From Rhodobacter sp. (GTDB lineage Bacteria; Pseudomonadota; Alphaproteobacteria; Rhodobacterales; Rhodobacteraceae), in contig JADCEN010000033.1 in NCBI GenBank assembly GCA_020250175.1, positions 100,089-164,088 on the forward strand: a DNA stretch of 64,000 nucleotides, given 5' to 3'. This document shows, one piece after another, positions 10,527 to 20,832 of this stretch (its first letter is position 1; the number at the start of each line of letters is the position of its first letter). The position numbers and the translations under genes were made by a program. A model generated the notes under the pieces. The model did not search any database. It was not told where the DNA came from and saw only the letters and a list, made by a program, of their open reading frames with translations.

Positions 10527-12344
10527 ATGAACTCTCTCAGCCGTGATGGTGCCATGCTTTCCAACCTGTCGATCCGAACCCGCCTGCTGGCCATCACCGT
10601 CATCGCGGTGGCTTTTCTGCTGCTGATCGCAGCGCTGGGCTTTTTCGGCCTGAAACGCAGCAATGCAGGCCTTCAGACATCGATCACCGCCACGACGGCC
10701 GTCCTGCACCAGAAGCAGGCGGATATGATGCATGACGCGCTGCGGTCGGATGTGCTCTTTGCCATTCTGACCGGGCCGAACGGGTCTTCCCAAGACCGGC
10801 AGACCGTAAGGTCGGACCTGGCCGACCATGTCGCCAGCTTCGAGACTGCGATTTCGCAGTTGCAGGCGCTGCCCCTGCCGCCCCCGGTCCGCGACAAGGT
10901 CGATGAGGCGGTTCCCCTGCTTGATGCCTATGTCGCCTCGGCGCAAGAGATTGTCGGTCTTGCCCTGACCTCTTCGGCATCCGGACGCGCCAGGCTTCCC
11001 GACTTCATGGTTGCCTTCAGCAACCTTGAAGCCGGAATGGAAGCACTGGGCGAACAGATCGAAAGCCGGGGGGCCGCCGTCGGCACCGAAGCGCAACAGG
11101 CGAACATTCGTGTGAAGATCATCCTTGTTCTGGGTGCGGTCACCGCCGCCGCAGCGCTTGCCCTGGCGACCGGGGCCATCGCCCGCAGCATTTCGCGCCC
11201 GCTTCATGATGTGAAGACGGGCCTCTTGCAACTGGCCGACGACAACCTGGCCACACGGATCAGCGGAACCGGCCGTCAGGACGAGATCGGCGAAATTGCC
11301 AGGGCGCTGGAGGTGCTGCACGGGCGTTTGAAACAGGCGAAAGATCAGGAAACCGACACGCAGCAGGGCGCCCAGCAGCGCGTTGTGCGGGCGCTGTCGA
11401 TCGGTCTGCGCAACCTGTCGAACGGGAACCTGACCCAGCCGATCGAAGAGCGGTTTGCCCCGGATTACGAGACGCTCCGGCTGGATTACAATCACACCCT
11501 GGAAACGCTGACCCAGACCATCGCCCAGGTTGTCGAGGCGTCCGAGAGCATCCGCGCCCGGTCAGCCGAAATCAGCCATGCCTCGGAAGACCTTTCGGCC
11601 CGCACGGAAAACCAGGCGGCCACGCTGGAGGAAACGGCCGCCGCGCTGGACGAGCTGACCGCCAGCGTCAAGGCCGCCGCCGAAGGCGCACGCGAGGTGG
11701 AAAAGGTTGTACATCAGGCGCGGACCGAAGCCACCGAAAGCGGTGCCGTTGTGCAGGGCGCCGTGGACGCGATGAACGAGATCGAGCGGTCGTCGGAACA
11801 GATCTCGCAGATCATCGGCGTGATCGATGACATTGCGTTCCAGACCAATCTTCTGGCGCTGAACGCGGGCGTCGAGGCTGCCCGCGCGGGCGATGCCGGG
11901 CGCGGCTTTGCCGTGGTCGCCTCTGAAGTGCGGGCGCTGGCGCAGCGGTCTTCGGCGGCGGCAAAAGAGATCAAGCTGCTCATCAGCGCCAGCACGCAGC
12001 ATGTCGAGCAGGGCGTCGATCAGGTGGGGCGGGCGGGGTCCGTGCTGGCCCGGATCGTCGACCGTGTGACCGAGATTTCCAACCTGGTGTCGGAAATCGC
12101 CTCGGGGGCGCGGGAACAATCCGTCGGGCTGGCGGAAGTCAACATCGGCGTGACCCAGCTCGACCAGGTGACACAGCACAATGCCGCGATGGTCGAGGAA
12201 TCGACTGCCGCCTGCCAGTCACTGAAGCAGGAAGCCCAGGGCATGGCAACGCTGGTCGCGCAGTTTTCGCTGCGGTCAGTCCGGGCGCGGGATGACAGCG
12301 GGCGGCAGGCCTCTGCCCCCCCAAGGCCGCGCCACGCCGCCTAG
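10527..12344 (+). CDS. Methyl-accepting chemotaxis protein
   Basis: N-terminal TM, HAMP region, signalling hairpin [44 protein letters not shown]; start may be 10554. Confidence 0.95.
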   Translation: MNSLSRDGAMLSNLSIRTRLLAITVIAVAFLLLIAALGFFGLKRSNAGLQTSITATTAVLHQKQADMMHDALRSDVLFAILTGPNGSSQDRQTVRSDLADHVASFETAISQLQALPLPPPVRDKVDEAVPLLDAYVASAQEIVGLALTSSASGRARLPDFMVAFSNLEAGMEALGEQIESRGAAVGTEAQQANIRVKIILVLGAVTAAAALALATGAIARSISRPLHDVKTGLLQLADDNLATRISGTGRQDEIGEIARALEVLHGRLKQAKDQETDTQQGAQQRVVRALSIGLRNLSNGNLTQPIEERFAPDYETLRLDYNHTLETLTQTIAQVVEASESIRARSAEISHASEDLSARTENQAATLEETAAALDELTASVKAAAEGAREVEKVVHQARTEATESGAVVQGAVDAMNEIERSSEQISQIIGVIDDIAFQTNLLALNAGVEAARAGDAGRGFAVVASEVRALAQRSSAAAKEIKLLISASTQHVEQGVDQVGRAGSVLARIVDRVTEISNLVSEIASGAREQSVGLAEVNIGVTQLDQVTQHNAAMVEESTAACQSLKQEAQGMATLVAQFSLRSVRARDDSGRQASAPPRPRHAA

Positions 12345-12367
12345 CGGACAACCGGGCACCCGGCCGC

Positions 12368-12400
12368 AGCGGCACCCCCGGCGGGCTGGTGTGGTGCCGC
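12368..12400. terminator. Possible terminator hairpin after the MCP gene
   Basis: GCGGCACC...GGTGCCGC 8-bp stem with 16-nt loop, just downstream of the stop codon. Confidence 0.4.
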
Positions 12401-13588
12401 AGCGAAACGGGGATCGCGGCGCGGGGGGGGGGCCGAATCCCGTGCCGGTCAGGGGAATCGGCTGAGGGATGTTGCGCAGCAATCAGGCTGGCCGGATCGT
12501 CGTCGTCCCGTGATCCGGTGTTCGGTGAAGCCGGATCGACCCCTCGGCCGGGGCTTTGCCTGCAAAGCTCTGGCCCATGGGTTTCAGGGTCACGAAACCG
12601 GCGGGCGCGTTCCTGGTCCGCAGGCGACATGCCTTGTCGCGAAAGACCCTATCCGTCACCCGGTGGCGCGCGTTTTCGCCGGCCCGCCAGGAATGGACCA
12701 TCGGGCCAAGGGCATTGGCCTGGCGCACCGGCAAGGCGATGCAGAAGAGCGTTGCGCGCCCGGCCCCGTCAGCGCTGCCACCCCGGGCCGCAAAGCACCG
12801 GCGGAAAGCGCCCGCGCCCGGCGTGGCACGGCTATCGCCACGGTGATCCTGCGCGCGCCTGCGCCCCAGGGACGGGCCGCAAGCGCCAGCGCAGGGCGAC
12901 CTTCGTCTTGCTGAAACCGGCGACGGCACGAAACCTTGCCGCACCGGCCGGAACCGGCAGACCTGCGCGGCCGGATCACCCGAGCGGTGGGCCTTCGCGG
13001 AAGCCACCCCGGCGACCCATGGGCCAGGCTGCGGCACCGGGTTGCGCTGCATCGGGTTCCCGCCAAGGCAAAGGCCCAAGGCAGGGGCGGAACCCTTGCC
13101 TTTGCGGTACCGCCCCGCGCCCTGGTCCGCAGGGTTGCGCCCGTCCTTCATGCGCTTTTGGTGATCGGGGTGTCCGGTCCTTTCCATCCCGAGGTCACAC
13201 CCGAGTGTCCTGCGGATCGCCGCCTTGCCGCGTCGGGGGGGTTTCCCTGCGGCACGGATCTCGGCGACAGGACGGGCAACCAGGGCACCGGACGTGCGCA
13301 GGCGGGCCACCGATGACCGGTTGGGCGGCAGCCCCTGATCGACCGGGATTTCGGCTTTGCGCGTAGGTTTGCCGGTGTCGTCACGGCGCAGGACCCTTTG
13401 GCCCGCGTCGCGGCCCTTCCTCGTGATCCGGACCCGGCCAGCCCCGGAGGGAAGCCTGGTGATCGCCGCCGCTTTCCTTTGCGCCATATGTGCGGCACGA
13501 TGTCACAAAAGGGAAGGTCCGGCGATATCAAGGCACAGTCCGGCGCAGGGGCAGACCGGATCAACGGATTGAAGACACAAAAAGCAAT

Positions 13589-14575
13589 ATGGAAAAACAA
13601 TCACATAGACTGTCCGTGGCGCCCATGATGGACTGGACCGACAGGCATTGCCGCTACTTCCACCGCCTGATGACCCGGCGCGCCATGCTTTATACCGAAA
13701 TGGTGACGGCCGCTGCGGTGATCCATGGGCCGAAGCCCCGCCTGCTGGACCACAGCCCCGAAGAGCATCCGGTCGCGCTGCAACTGGGCGGGTCCGATCC
13801 GCGCGAACTGGCGCAGGCCGTGCGCCTTGCCCGGGACTGGGGATTTGACGAGATCAACCTGAACGTCGGCTGCCCGTCGGACCGGGTGCAGTCGGGCTGC
13901 TTCGGGGCGGTGCTGATGGAACGCCCGGCACTGGTGGCCGATTGTGTGGCGGCGATGCGCGCCGAAAGCCCGGTGCCGGTGACGGTGAAATGCCGCATCG
14001 GCGTGGACGGCCAGCAGCCCGAACGCGCGCTGCCCGACTTTCTGGAAAGGGTCAGCGCCGCCGGGGTGAGCCATTTCATCATCCATGCCCGCAAGGCCTG
14101 GTTGCAGGGCCTCAGCCCAAAGGAGAACCGGGAAATTCCGCCGCTGGATTACCCGCTGGTTCTGGCGATGAAGCAGGCCTTTCCCCAGCTGACGATCTGC
14201 ATCAACGGTGGCATCACCTCGCTGCGGCAGGCGCGCGGCTTTCTGGATCAGGGGCTGGACGGGGTGATGCTGGGCCGTGCGGCCTATCATGATCCGGCGG
14301 CCACGCTGATCGGGGCCGATGCCCTGTGGGGCGACGGGCCGGGGCGCGATGCCCATGAGGTTGTCACGGCGATGCGGCCCTATGTCGCCCGGCATCTGGC
14401 GGCGGGCGGGCGGCTGCACCAGATCACCCGCCACATGCTGGGCCTGTTCACCGGGCGACCGGGCGCGCGCGGCTGGCGACGGGTCCTGTCCGAAGGGGCC
14501 GGCCGCCCCGGTGCGGGGCTGGACCTGATCGATGCCGCATTGACCGAGTTGGCGGTGCATCCCGCAGGCGCCTGA
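13589..14575 (+). CDS. dusA: tRNA-dihydrouridine(20/20a) synthase DusA
   Basis: SVAPMMDWTDRHCRYFHRLMTRRAMLYTEMVTAAAVIHG, NLNVGCPSDRVQSGCFGAVLM. Confidence 0.96.
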   Translation: MEKQSHRLSVAPMMDWTDRHCRYFHRLMTRRAMLYTEMVTAAAVIHGPKPRLLDHSPEEHPVALQLGGSDPRELAQAVRLARDWGFDEINLNVGCPSDRVQSGCFGAVLMERPALVADCVAAMRAESPVPVTVKCRIGVDGQQPERALPDFLERVSAAGVSHFIIHARKAWLQGLSPKENREIPPLDYPLVLAMKQAFPQLTICINGGITSLRQARGFLDQGLDGVMLGRAAYHDPAATLIGADALWGDGPGRDAHEVVTAMRPYVARHLAAGGRLHQITRHMLGLFTGRPGARGWRRVLSEGAGRPGAGLDLIDAALTELAVHPAGA

Positions 14576-14652
14576 CGCGGCCTGCGGCCCGCTCTGGCCT
14601 TGGCGGCACGCGCGGGATATGCCGGGCGGGCATATGCGAAAGGTCGCGGGCC

Positions 14653-15471
14653 ATGCCTGAACTTGCAGCCCTTCTGCCGATGGTGGCCCTGCTTTTGGTC
14701 ATCGGGGCCTTCGCCGGTGTCATCGCCGGGCTGCTGGGCGTCGGCGGCGGGATTGTTCTGGTTCCCGCCTACTTCTACGGCTTCACGCATCTGGGGTATG
14801 GTGGTGCGCAGGTGATGCAGGTCTGTGTTGCCACCTCGCTGGCCACCATCATCTTCACCTCGGCGCGTTCGGTATTGGCGCACAATCGCAAAGGTGCGGT
14901 GGACTGGGCGATCCTGCGCGGCTGGGCCCCCTTTATCGTGACCGGGGCCATCCTTGGCGTGCTGGCCGCGTCATCGCTGAAATCCGCCGCGCTGCAGGCG
15001 ATCTTCGGGGCGATGGGGTTGCTTGTCGGCCTCTACATGGCTTTCGGGCGCGCCGATTGGCGGCTGGGGGATGCGATGCCGACCGGGGTCCGGCGCGGCG
15101 TGCTGGCCAGTGCTGTTGGCTTTGTTTCGGTGCTGATGGGGATCGGCGGCGGCACCTTTGGCGTGCCGCTGATGTCGCTTTACGCCGTGCCGATCCACCG
15201 CGCCGTTGCCACGGCATCGGGGTTCGGCATCCTGATTGCCTTGCCGTCTGTCATCGGCTTTCTGCTGCTCCCCGTCGCGGACAGCCCGCCCTATACCCTG
15301 GGGGCCGTCAACCTGCCGGCCTTTGTGATCGTGATGGCCACGACGATGACGACCACCACCTGGGGGGTCAGGCTGGCCCATGCGATGGACGCCAAGCCGC
15401 TGAAACGCATCTTCGCCCTGTTCCTGACCGTCGTGGCGCTGAACATGCTGCGCAAGGCGGCGGGGTGGTGA
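14653..15471 (+). CDS. Sulfite exporter TauE/SafE family protein
   Basis: Multi-TM; AGVIAGLLGVGGGIVLVPAYFYGF and second repeat SVLMGIGGGTFGVPLMSLY. Confidence 0.92.
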   Translation: MPELAALLPMVALLLVIGAFAGVIAGLLGVGGGIVLVPAYFYGFTHLGYGGAQVMQVCVATSLATIIFTSARSVLAHNRKGAVDWAILRGWAPFIVTGAILGVLAASSLKSAALQAIFGAMGLLVGLYMAFGRADWRLGDAMPTGVRRGVLASAVGFVSVLMGIGGGTFGVPLMSLYAVPIHRAVATASGFGILIALPSVIGFLLLPVADSPPYTLGAVNLPAFVIVMATTMTTTTWGVRLAHAMDAKPLKRIFALFLTVVALNMLRKAAGW

Positions 15472-16226
15472 CCGGCCCGCGCGGCTGGGTCCGGCTTGGC
15501 CCGCTGCCCGGCTTGCGCGCCTGGGCGGAGGCGGCGCTGCCGGCGGCGCGGTGCCACATCACCTCAGGCACCGAGGCCTGGCGCTGTGGCGGCACCTGGC
15601 TTGCCGGGGTGGATGCGCTGCCGAACGGGGCAGGGGGGGACATCGCGGATGTGGCATTGCCCCCGGCGCTGCTGGCATCCCTGCCCTGGCAGCCCGAAAC
15701 CTGGCACCCTGCACAACTGTCCACGCTGCGCCCCGGCTATCCGCAGCCCTGGGGCGGCGAAAGCGATGCCGCCTTCCGCTTCCGCCAGACCCGCGATGCC
15801 GCCCATGTTGACGGGCTTCTGCCGGTCGGGCCGGACCGGCGGCGGATGCTGCGCGAAGCGCATGCCTTCATCCTGGGCCTGCCCCTGACCGAAGCCGATG
15901 CAGGGGCGGCCCCGCTGGTGGTGTGGGAAGGCAGCCAAGAGATTATCCGCCGCGCCTTCACGGCGGCGCTGGCCCCGCATCCGCCCGAAAGCTGGGGCGA
16001 CATTGATCTGACCGATGTCTATCACACCGCCCGCCGCGAGTGCTTTGCGGCCTGCCCGCGGGTTCTGTTGCCTGCCCGGCCGGGCGAAGCCCTGCTGCTG
16101 CACCGCATGATCCTGCACGGCATGGCCCCCTGGGCCGAAGGTGCCAAGGCGGAGCCAGAGGGACGGATCATCGCCTATTTCCGGCCGGAGTTTGACCGCG
16201 TGGCGGATTGGCTGGCAGCCGACTGA
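15468..16226 (+). CDS. Hypothetical protein, possibly 2OG-oxygenase-like fold
   Basis: GTG start overlapping the tauE stop (GTGA); C-terminal LHRMILHGMAPWAEG...GRIIAYFRPEF is only loosely reminiscent of a jelly-roll oxygenase. Confidence 0.6.
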   Translation: MTGPRGWVRLGPLPGLRAWAEAALPAARCHITSGTEAWRCGGTWLAGVDALPNGAGGDIADVALPPALLASLPWQPETWHPAQLSTLRPGYPQPWGGESDAAFRFRQTRDAAHVDGLLPVGPDRRRMLREAHAFILGLPLTEADAGAAPLVVWEGSQEIIRRAFTAALAPHPPESWGDIDLTDVYHTARRECFAACPRVLLPARPGEALLLHRMILHGMAPWAEGAKAEPEGRIIAYFRPEFDRVADWLAAD

Positions 16227-16229
16227 CCC

Positions 16230-16460
16230 TCAGCGGTCCAGACGCCCCATGCGGCCGCCGCGCCGCCGGGCCAGGCGCGGCGCCCGTGCGGGCAGATCGG
16301 CCATTATTCTGTGGCGTTCGGCTGGCGTCAGGCGCGACCAGGTGGCAATTTCCTCCATGGACCGCAGGCAGCCGACGCAGATCCTCTCTTCGGGGTGAAC
16401 CACGCAGAGCTTGACGCAGGGCGACTGAACCTCGTCCCGTTTCCAGAGGTCGTCTTTCAC
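16230..16460 (-). CDS. DUF1289 domain-containing protein
   Basis: 76 aa; SPCVKLCVVHPEERICVGCLRSMEEIATWSRLTPAERHRIM. Confidence 0.93.
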   Translation of the reverse strand: MKDDLWKRDEVQSPCVKLCVVHPEERICVGCLRSMEEIATWSRLTPAERHRIMADLPARAPRLARRRGGRMGRLDR

Positions 16461-16942
16461 GCCTTCTGCTCCCGCATCAGATATCCCAGCCGGTCAAGCG
16501 CCCCTTGCAGGATATACCCTGCCGCGACGTGATCGATCACCTCCGACCGACGCTTTCGCGACGTATCCGCCTCCAGCAGGGCCCGTTCTGCCGCAACCGT
16601 GCTTAATCTTTCATCCCAAAAGCCGATGGGAAGCGGGGTCAGGCGGGTCAGGTTGCGGGCAAAGGCGCGGGTTGCCTGGGCGCGCGGGCCTTCGCTGCCG
16701 TCCATGTTGCGCGGCAGGCCAAGGATCAGTCCGGCGATGCCCCTTGCGCTGACCAGGGTCAGCAGGGCGCCCGCATCTTCGGTGAACTTCACGCGGCGAA
16801 GGGTGGACAGCGGTGTTGCCACCTGGCGGCGCAGGTCCGACACGGCGATGCCGATGGTCTTGTCGCCGAAATCAAGCCCGGCCAGCGCCCCGCTGACGGG
16901 CAGGGCGCGCAGAAAGGCGTTGAAATCATCCTCGACGGTCAT
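16457..16942 (-). CDS. ruvX: Holliday junction resolvase RuvX (YqgF)
   Basis: LAGLDFGDKTIGIAVSDLRRQVATPLSTLRR, GLILGLPRNMDGSEGPRAQATRAFA, WDERLSTVAAERALLEAD. Confidence 0.95.
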   Translation of the reverse strand: MTVEDDFNAFLRALPVSGALAGLDFGDKTIGIAVSDLRRQVATPLSTLRRVKFTEDAGALLTLVSARGIAGLILGLPRNMDGSEGPRAQATRAFARNLTRLTPLPIGFWDERLSTVAAERALLEADTSRKRRSEVIDHVAAGYILQGALDRLGYLMREQKA

Positions 16943-18180
16943 CCGGCCACCCCGGCCTGCGTGGCGGCGGCGCGCACCACCTCCAGGTCCGCCGCGTTGC
17001 CGCCAAAGAGTTGCTGTGCCTCGGCCCAGATCGCGCGGGCGCGGTCGGTTTCCCCCAGCACGCCATAGGCCTTGATCAGGCGCGCCCATTCTTCTGCACT
17101 GCCGCCCTGCGTCGCCAGGCGGTCGCTGAGCTGTTCCACCATGCCGCGCACCATCTCCTGCCGCTCCTCCGGGGTCATCCCGGCTGCGGCGGCCAAGGCA
17201 TCGGCATCCGGGCCGGGGGCCATCTCCACCGCCTCGGGCAGCGCGTAATTGTCTTCGCCCGCCTCGCTGGCCACCTGCATCAGCTGCGCGCGCAGCGGGG
17301 CGACCCAGGGGTCGTCGGGCTGCGACCGTTCCAGCAGCGGTGCCCAGAGCGCAAAGGTCCGGTCGGGCCGACCCACCTGGGCAAACATCAGCCCGGCATA
17401 ATAGGTGGCCGTCCCGTTCTGCGGATCGAGGGCAAGGGCGCGCGTGATCTCGGCCTCTGCCTCGGGCGAGACATAGCCGCCCGCACCCAGAATCATCATC
17501 TCGGCCAGTATGGCGTGATCGTCGGCGCTGACACTGTCGCCCAGGATTGCAATGACCTGACTTTGCGCCGCCGCCGCCGCCACATAGTTGCCAAAACCGG
17601 ATTCGTTGCGCGCCAGCAGGCGATGCCCCTCCAGATCGCCGGGGCGGTCCTTCAGCGCGCGGCGCAACTGATCCATCAGCGCCGAAAAGGCGGGGTCAAC
17701 GGGGCCGGGGGCAGGCGCACGGGCGGCTGCGGCAGCTTCGGCCTCGGCCTGCGGCGGGCGGGTGCGATAGAAATGTTCAGAGGCCGCCAGCCGCCCGGCG
17801 ATCGGCAAGTCCGGATAGCCGGGCGCGCCGATGCGGGCATAGGTCCAGACGCCGCCCAGCATCACCGCTGCAACGAGACCCGCCATGGCAAGCGTGATCA
17901 TCCGGGGCGGGGCCGCGTGGCCATCCTCGGGGGGGCCGTCGCCCAGGGCGCGATCCGCCTCCAGCACCCGGCGCGCCACTTCGGTGCGCAGCCGCCCGGC
18001 ATCGGCGGGGGCAATCACGCCCCGGGCCAGGTCGCGGTCCACCTCGCGCAGCTGGTCGCGGTACACCTGCAGGTCATAGGCCGCCGGAGGCCCGTCCCCC
18101 GCGCGCCCGCGCACAAGCGCCAGCAGCAGCAGCGCCGTCACCGCAAGACCGATCCCTGCCGCCGCAATCCAGAATGTCAT
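16939..18180 (-). CDS. ccmI: c-type cytochrome biogenesis protein CcmI
   Basis: N-terminal TM, LQVYRDQLREVDRDLARGVI...LRTEVARRVLEAD, then TPR-like region. Confidence 0.93.
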   Translation of the reverse strand: MTFWIAAAGIGLAVTALLLLALVRGRAGDGPPAAYDLQVYRDQLREVDRDLARGVIAPADAGRLRTEVARRVLEADRALGDGPPEDGHAAPPRMITLAMAGLVAAVMLGGVWTYARIGAPGYPDLPIAGRLAASEHFYRTRPPQAEAEAAAAARAPAPGPVDPAFSALMDQLRRALKDRPGDLEGHRLLARNESGFGNYVAAAAAQSQVIAILGDSVSADDHAILAEMMILGAGGYVSPEAEAEITRALALDPQNGTATYYAGLMFAQVGRPDRTFALWAPLLERSQPDDPWVAPLRAQLMQVASEAGEDNYALPEAVEMAPGPDADALAAAAGMTPEERQEMVRGMVEQLSDRLATQGGSAEEWARLIKAYGVLGETDRARAIWAEAQQLFGGNAADLEVVRAAATQAGVAG

Positions 18181-18356
18181 GCTGCCCCCTTTGACCCGCC
18201 TTCATGTAATCGCTGGCCGCCAAGGGCAAAAGGTACAATCTCGGGCCGGGCTGTGGTGCCGTGTCGCATTTTTCCCGATTGTGCCGCTTGTGACAGCGGT
18301 TAAAACTGTGGCCCGTTCCATAGCATTGCCACGCCCGCAACCGGAGCAGGCCGCCC

Positions 18357-19604
18357 ATGACACGCTATTCCGCTTTCGCCATCGCCCGTGAGGCGCTGCG
18401 CAACCATCAGGGCTGGCAGCGAGCCTGGGCCAGGGCCACGCCGAAGGCGCAGTATGATGCGGTGATCGTCGGCGCGGGCGGCCATGGCCTGGCCACTGCC
18501 TATTACCTTGGCAGGAACCACGGCATCACCAATGTGGCGGTGATCGAAAAGGGCTGGCTCGGCGGCGGCAACACGGGCCGCAACACCACGATCATCCGGT
18601 CGAACTATCTGCAGGACCCGTCGGCGGCGCTGTATGAAAAGGCGCGCAGCCTGTATGAGACGCTGAGCCAGGAGCTGAACTACAACGTCATGTTCAGCCC
18701 GCGCGGCCTTCTGATGCTGGCCCAGACCCAACATGAGGTGCGCGGCTATCTGCGCACCGTGCATGCCAATATGCTGCAGGGCGTGCAGACCGAATGGATC
18801 GGGCCGGACCGGGTGAAAGACCTGGTGCCGATCATCAATATCGACGGGCCGAGGTACCCGGTGCTGGGCGCGCTGTATCAGGCGCGCGGCGGCACGGCGC
18901 GGCATGATGCCGTGGCCTGGGGCTATGCGCGGGCCTGCTCGGCGATGGGCATGGACATCATCCAGCAATGCGAAGTGACCGGCGTGCGGTCCGACGCAGG
19001 ACGGGTGACGGGGGTCGAGACCACCAAGGGCTTTATCGGCACGAAGAAGCTCGGCATCGTCGTGGCCGGCCATTCGGGGCAGGTGGCCGGGATGGCCGGC
19101 TTCCGCCTGCCGGTGGAAGCTGTGGCGCTGCAGGCGCTGGTATCGGAACCGATCAAGCCCTGCATGGATGTGGTGGTGATGGCCAATACTGTGCATGGCT
19201 ACATGAGCCAATCCGACAAGGGCGAGATGGTGATCGGCGGCGGCACCGACGGCTTCAACAACTTCACCCAGCGCGGCAGCTTTCACCATATCGAGGAAAC
19301 CCTGCGCGCCCTGATCGAAACCTTTCCGATGATCTCCCGCCTGAAAATGCTGCGCCAGTGGGGCGGCATCGTGGATATGACCGGCGACCGGTCGCCCATC
19401 ATTTCGAAAACGCCGCTGGGCAACTGTTTCATCAACTGCGGCTGGGGCACCGGCGGGTTCAAGGCAATCCCCGGCTCTGGCTGGGCGATGGCAGAGCTGA
19501 TGGCAAAGGGCGAGCCGGGGCCGCTGGCGGCGGATTTCGGGATGGAGAGGTTCAGGGAAGGGCGGTTTATTGATGAGTCTGTGGCGGCGGGGGTGGCACA
19601 TTGA
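18357..19604 (+). CDS. soxB: Sarcosine oxidase subunit beta
   Basis: YDAVIVGAGGHGLATAYYLGRNHGITNVAVIEKGWLGGGNTGRNTTIIRSNYL. Confidence 0.97.
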   Translation: MTRYSAFAIAREALRNHQGWQRAWARATPKAQYDAVIVGAGGHGLATAYYLGRNHGITNVAVIEKGWLGGGNTGRNTTIIRSNYLQDPSAALYEKARSLYETLSQELNYNVMFSPRGLLMLAQTQHEVRGYLRTVHANMLQGVQTEWIGPDRVKDLVPIINIDGPRYPVLGALYQARGGTARHDAVAWGYARACSAMGMDIIQQCEVTGVRSDAGRVTGVETTKGFIGTKKLGIVVAGHSGQVAGMAGFRLPVEAVALQALVSEPIKPCMDVVVMANTVHGYMSQSDKGEMVIGGGTDGFNNFTQRGSFHHIEETLRALIETFPMISRLKMLRQWGGIVDMTGDRSPIISKTPLGNCFINCGWGTGGFKAIPGSGWAMAELMAKGEPGPLAADFGMERFREGRFIDESVAAGVAH

Positions 19605-20278
19605 TGGACGATGAGATTTGGTTCGATCCGCTAGACGCAATCCAAGAATTGGGAAGACTATCTCAAGTTGAAGTGCTCTTCATGGATGCGGCTTGGCAGA
19701 AAGCCTACAGGTCGCGTCAGGAATGGGCTAAATTTTCATCGGAAGAGAATTTCAACTTTTCCGAAGATCAGCTTGATGACCTTGAACGAAGCGAGCGACT
19801 TCAGGTGGAAATGCTGAACCAGACTTACCTGCGCGCTCACTTAGTCATGAGTTACAGTATTTTCGAGAAGGGAATAGTTTCTCTTTCTTCACGTGGGTTT
19901 AGTTATGTCATGCGCGAGATACCTCCTAAAAAAGGGCCAAAATCAGGGTTTGATTTCACGAGAGATTTACTTGAGCGGTGTGATCTGAAAAAGACAATCC
20001 ATTCAGAGGATTGGGACAAAGCTGACGCCCTTAGGAAAATAAGAAATGTGGTTGCGCATAGCGCATCGATTTTGGAATCTCCAAAAGATAAGAACAACTT
20101 CGAGAATTGGAAGGTAAAGTTCTTTGGTATTTCGACGCGACCGTTTGGTAGTGAGGATAGTCAACTGAACCAGATTTGGCTTGAGGCATACTTAGTGCGA
20201 TACGCTTCTGATGTATTCCGGGGCGTGCTGGAGTTCATGAAAAACGAAATAGAGAGTCGTCTAAATGCTTCTTCTTGA
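19604..20278 (+). CDS. HEPN-like domain protein inserted in the sox operon
   Basis: AT-rich ORF; ATG overlaps soxB TGA (TGATG); alpha-helical; RNVVAH matches the HEPN RNxxxH motif. Confidence 0.65.
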   Translation: MDDEIWFDPLDAIQELGRLSQVEVLFMDAAWQKAYRSRQEWAKFSSEENFNFSEDQLDDLERSERLQVEMLNQTYLRAHLVMSYSIFEKGIVSLSSRGFSYVMREIPPKKGPKSGFDFTRDLLERCDLKKTIHSEDWDKADALRKIRNVVAHSASILESPKDKNNFENWKVKFFGISTRPFGSEDSQLNQIWLEAYLVRYASDVFRGVLEFMKNEIESRLNASS

Positions 20279-20585
20279 ATGCCCCTATTGCGGCATCGCC
20301 GCCGAGGAAACCGAACTGGCCCCCGGCGGCGAGGCGCATTTGAAGCGCTTCGGCCCCAAATCTTCGGATGATGAGTTTGAGTCTTACATGTTCGCGCGCA
20401 AGAACCCCAAGGGCGTGCATTTCGAGCGCTGGCGGCATGCCTATGGCTGCGGCAAGTGGTTCCTTGCCGCCCGCTGTACCGCCACGCTGGAGGTGTTCGG
20501 CACCTATCCGGCGCAGGTCGGGGCACCGCCGCCCGAGATCGTGGCAAAAATCAAGGCCCGCCGTCCCGGCTGGTCGCCCGAATGA
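20265..20585 (+). CDS. soxD: Sarcosine oxidase subunit delta
   Basis: MLLLECPYCGIAAEETELAPGGEAHLKRFG...WRHAYGCGKWFLAARCTAT. Confidence 0.96.
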   Translation: MLLLECPYCGIAAEETELAPGGEAHLKRFGPKSSDDEFESYMFARKNPKGVHFERWRHAYGCGKWFLAARCTATLEVFGTYPAQVGAPPPEIVAKIKARRPGWSPE

Positions 20586-20596
20586 CCCGCTGCAAG

Positions 20597-20730
20597 CCCC
20601 CCCTCCCATCCTCCCCCACAAGGGGGGAGGGGCCGGTCGCGCCCCGAGGTGCCCCCGGTTTCCGAACACAGAGGACGCTGCCCACCCGCGCGCCCCTCCC
20701 CCCTTGTGGGGGAGGGATGGGGTGGGGGGG
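20597..20730. repeat. Palindromic intergenic element (inverted-repeat arms) between soxD and soxA
   Basis: Left arm CCCCCCTCCCATCCTCCCCCACAAGGGGGGAGGGGC (~20597-20633) is near reverse complement of right arm GCCCCTCCCCCCTTGTGGGGGAGGGATGGGGTGGGGGG (~20692-20730). Confidence 0.75.
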
Positions 20731-20832
20731 CCAGCGGCCCGCAGGCCCAATCGCTGCAGATCGCGCGCATTCGACCCCACCATCCCGCGCCGCCTGGCGG
20801 GGGGCCGTCCACCAAGCCGCAGGAATACGAGC

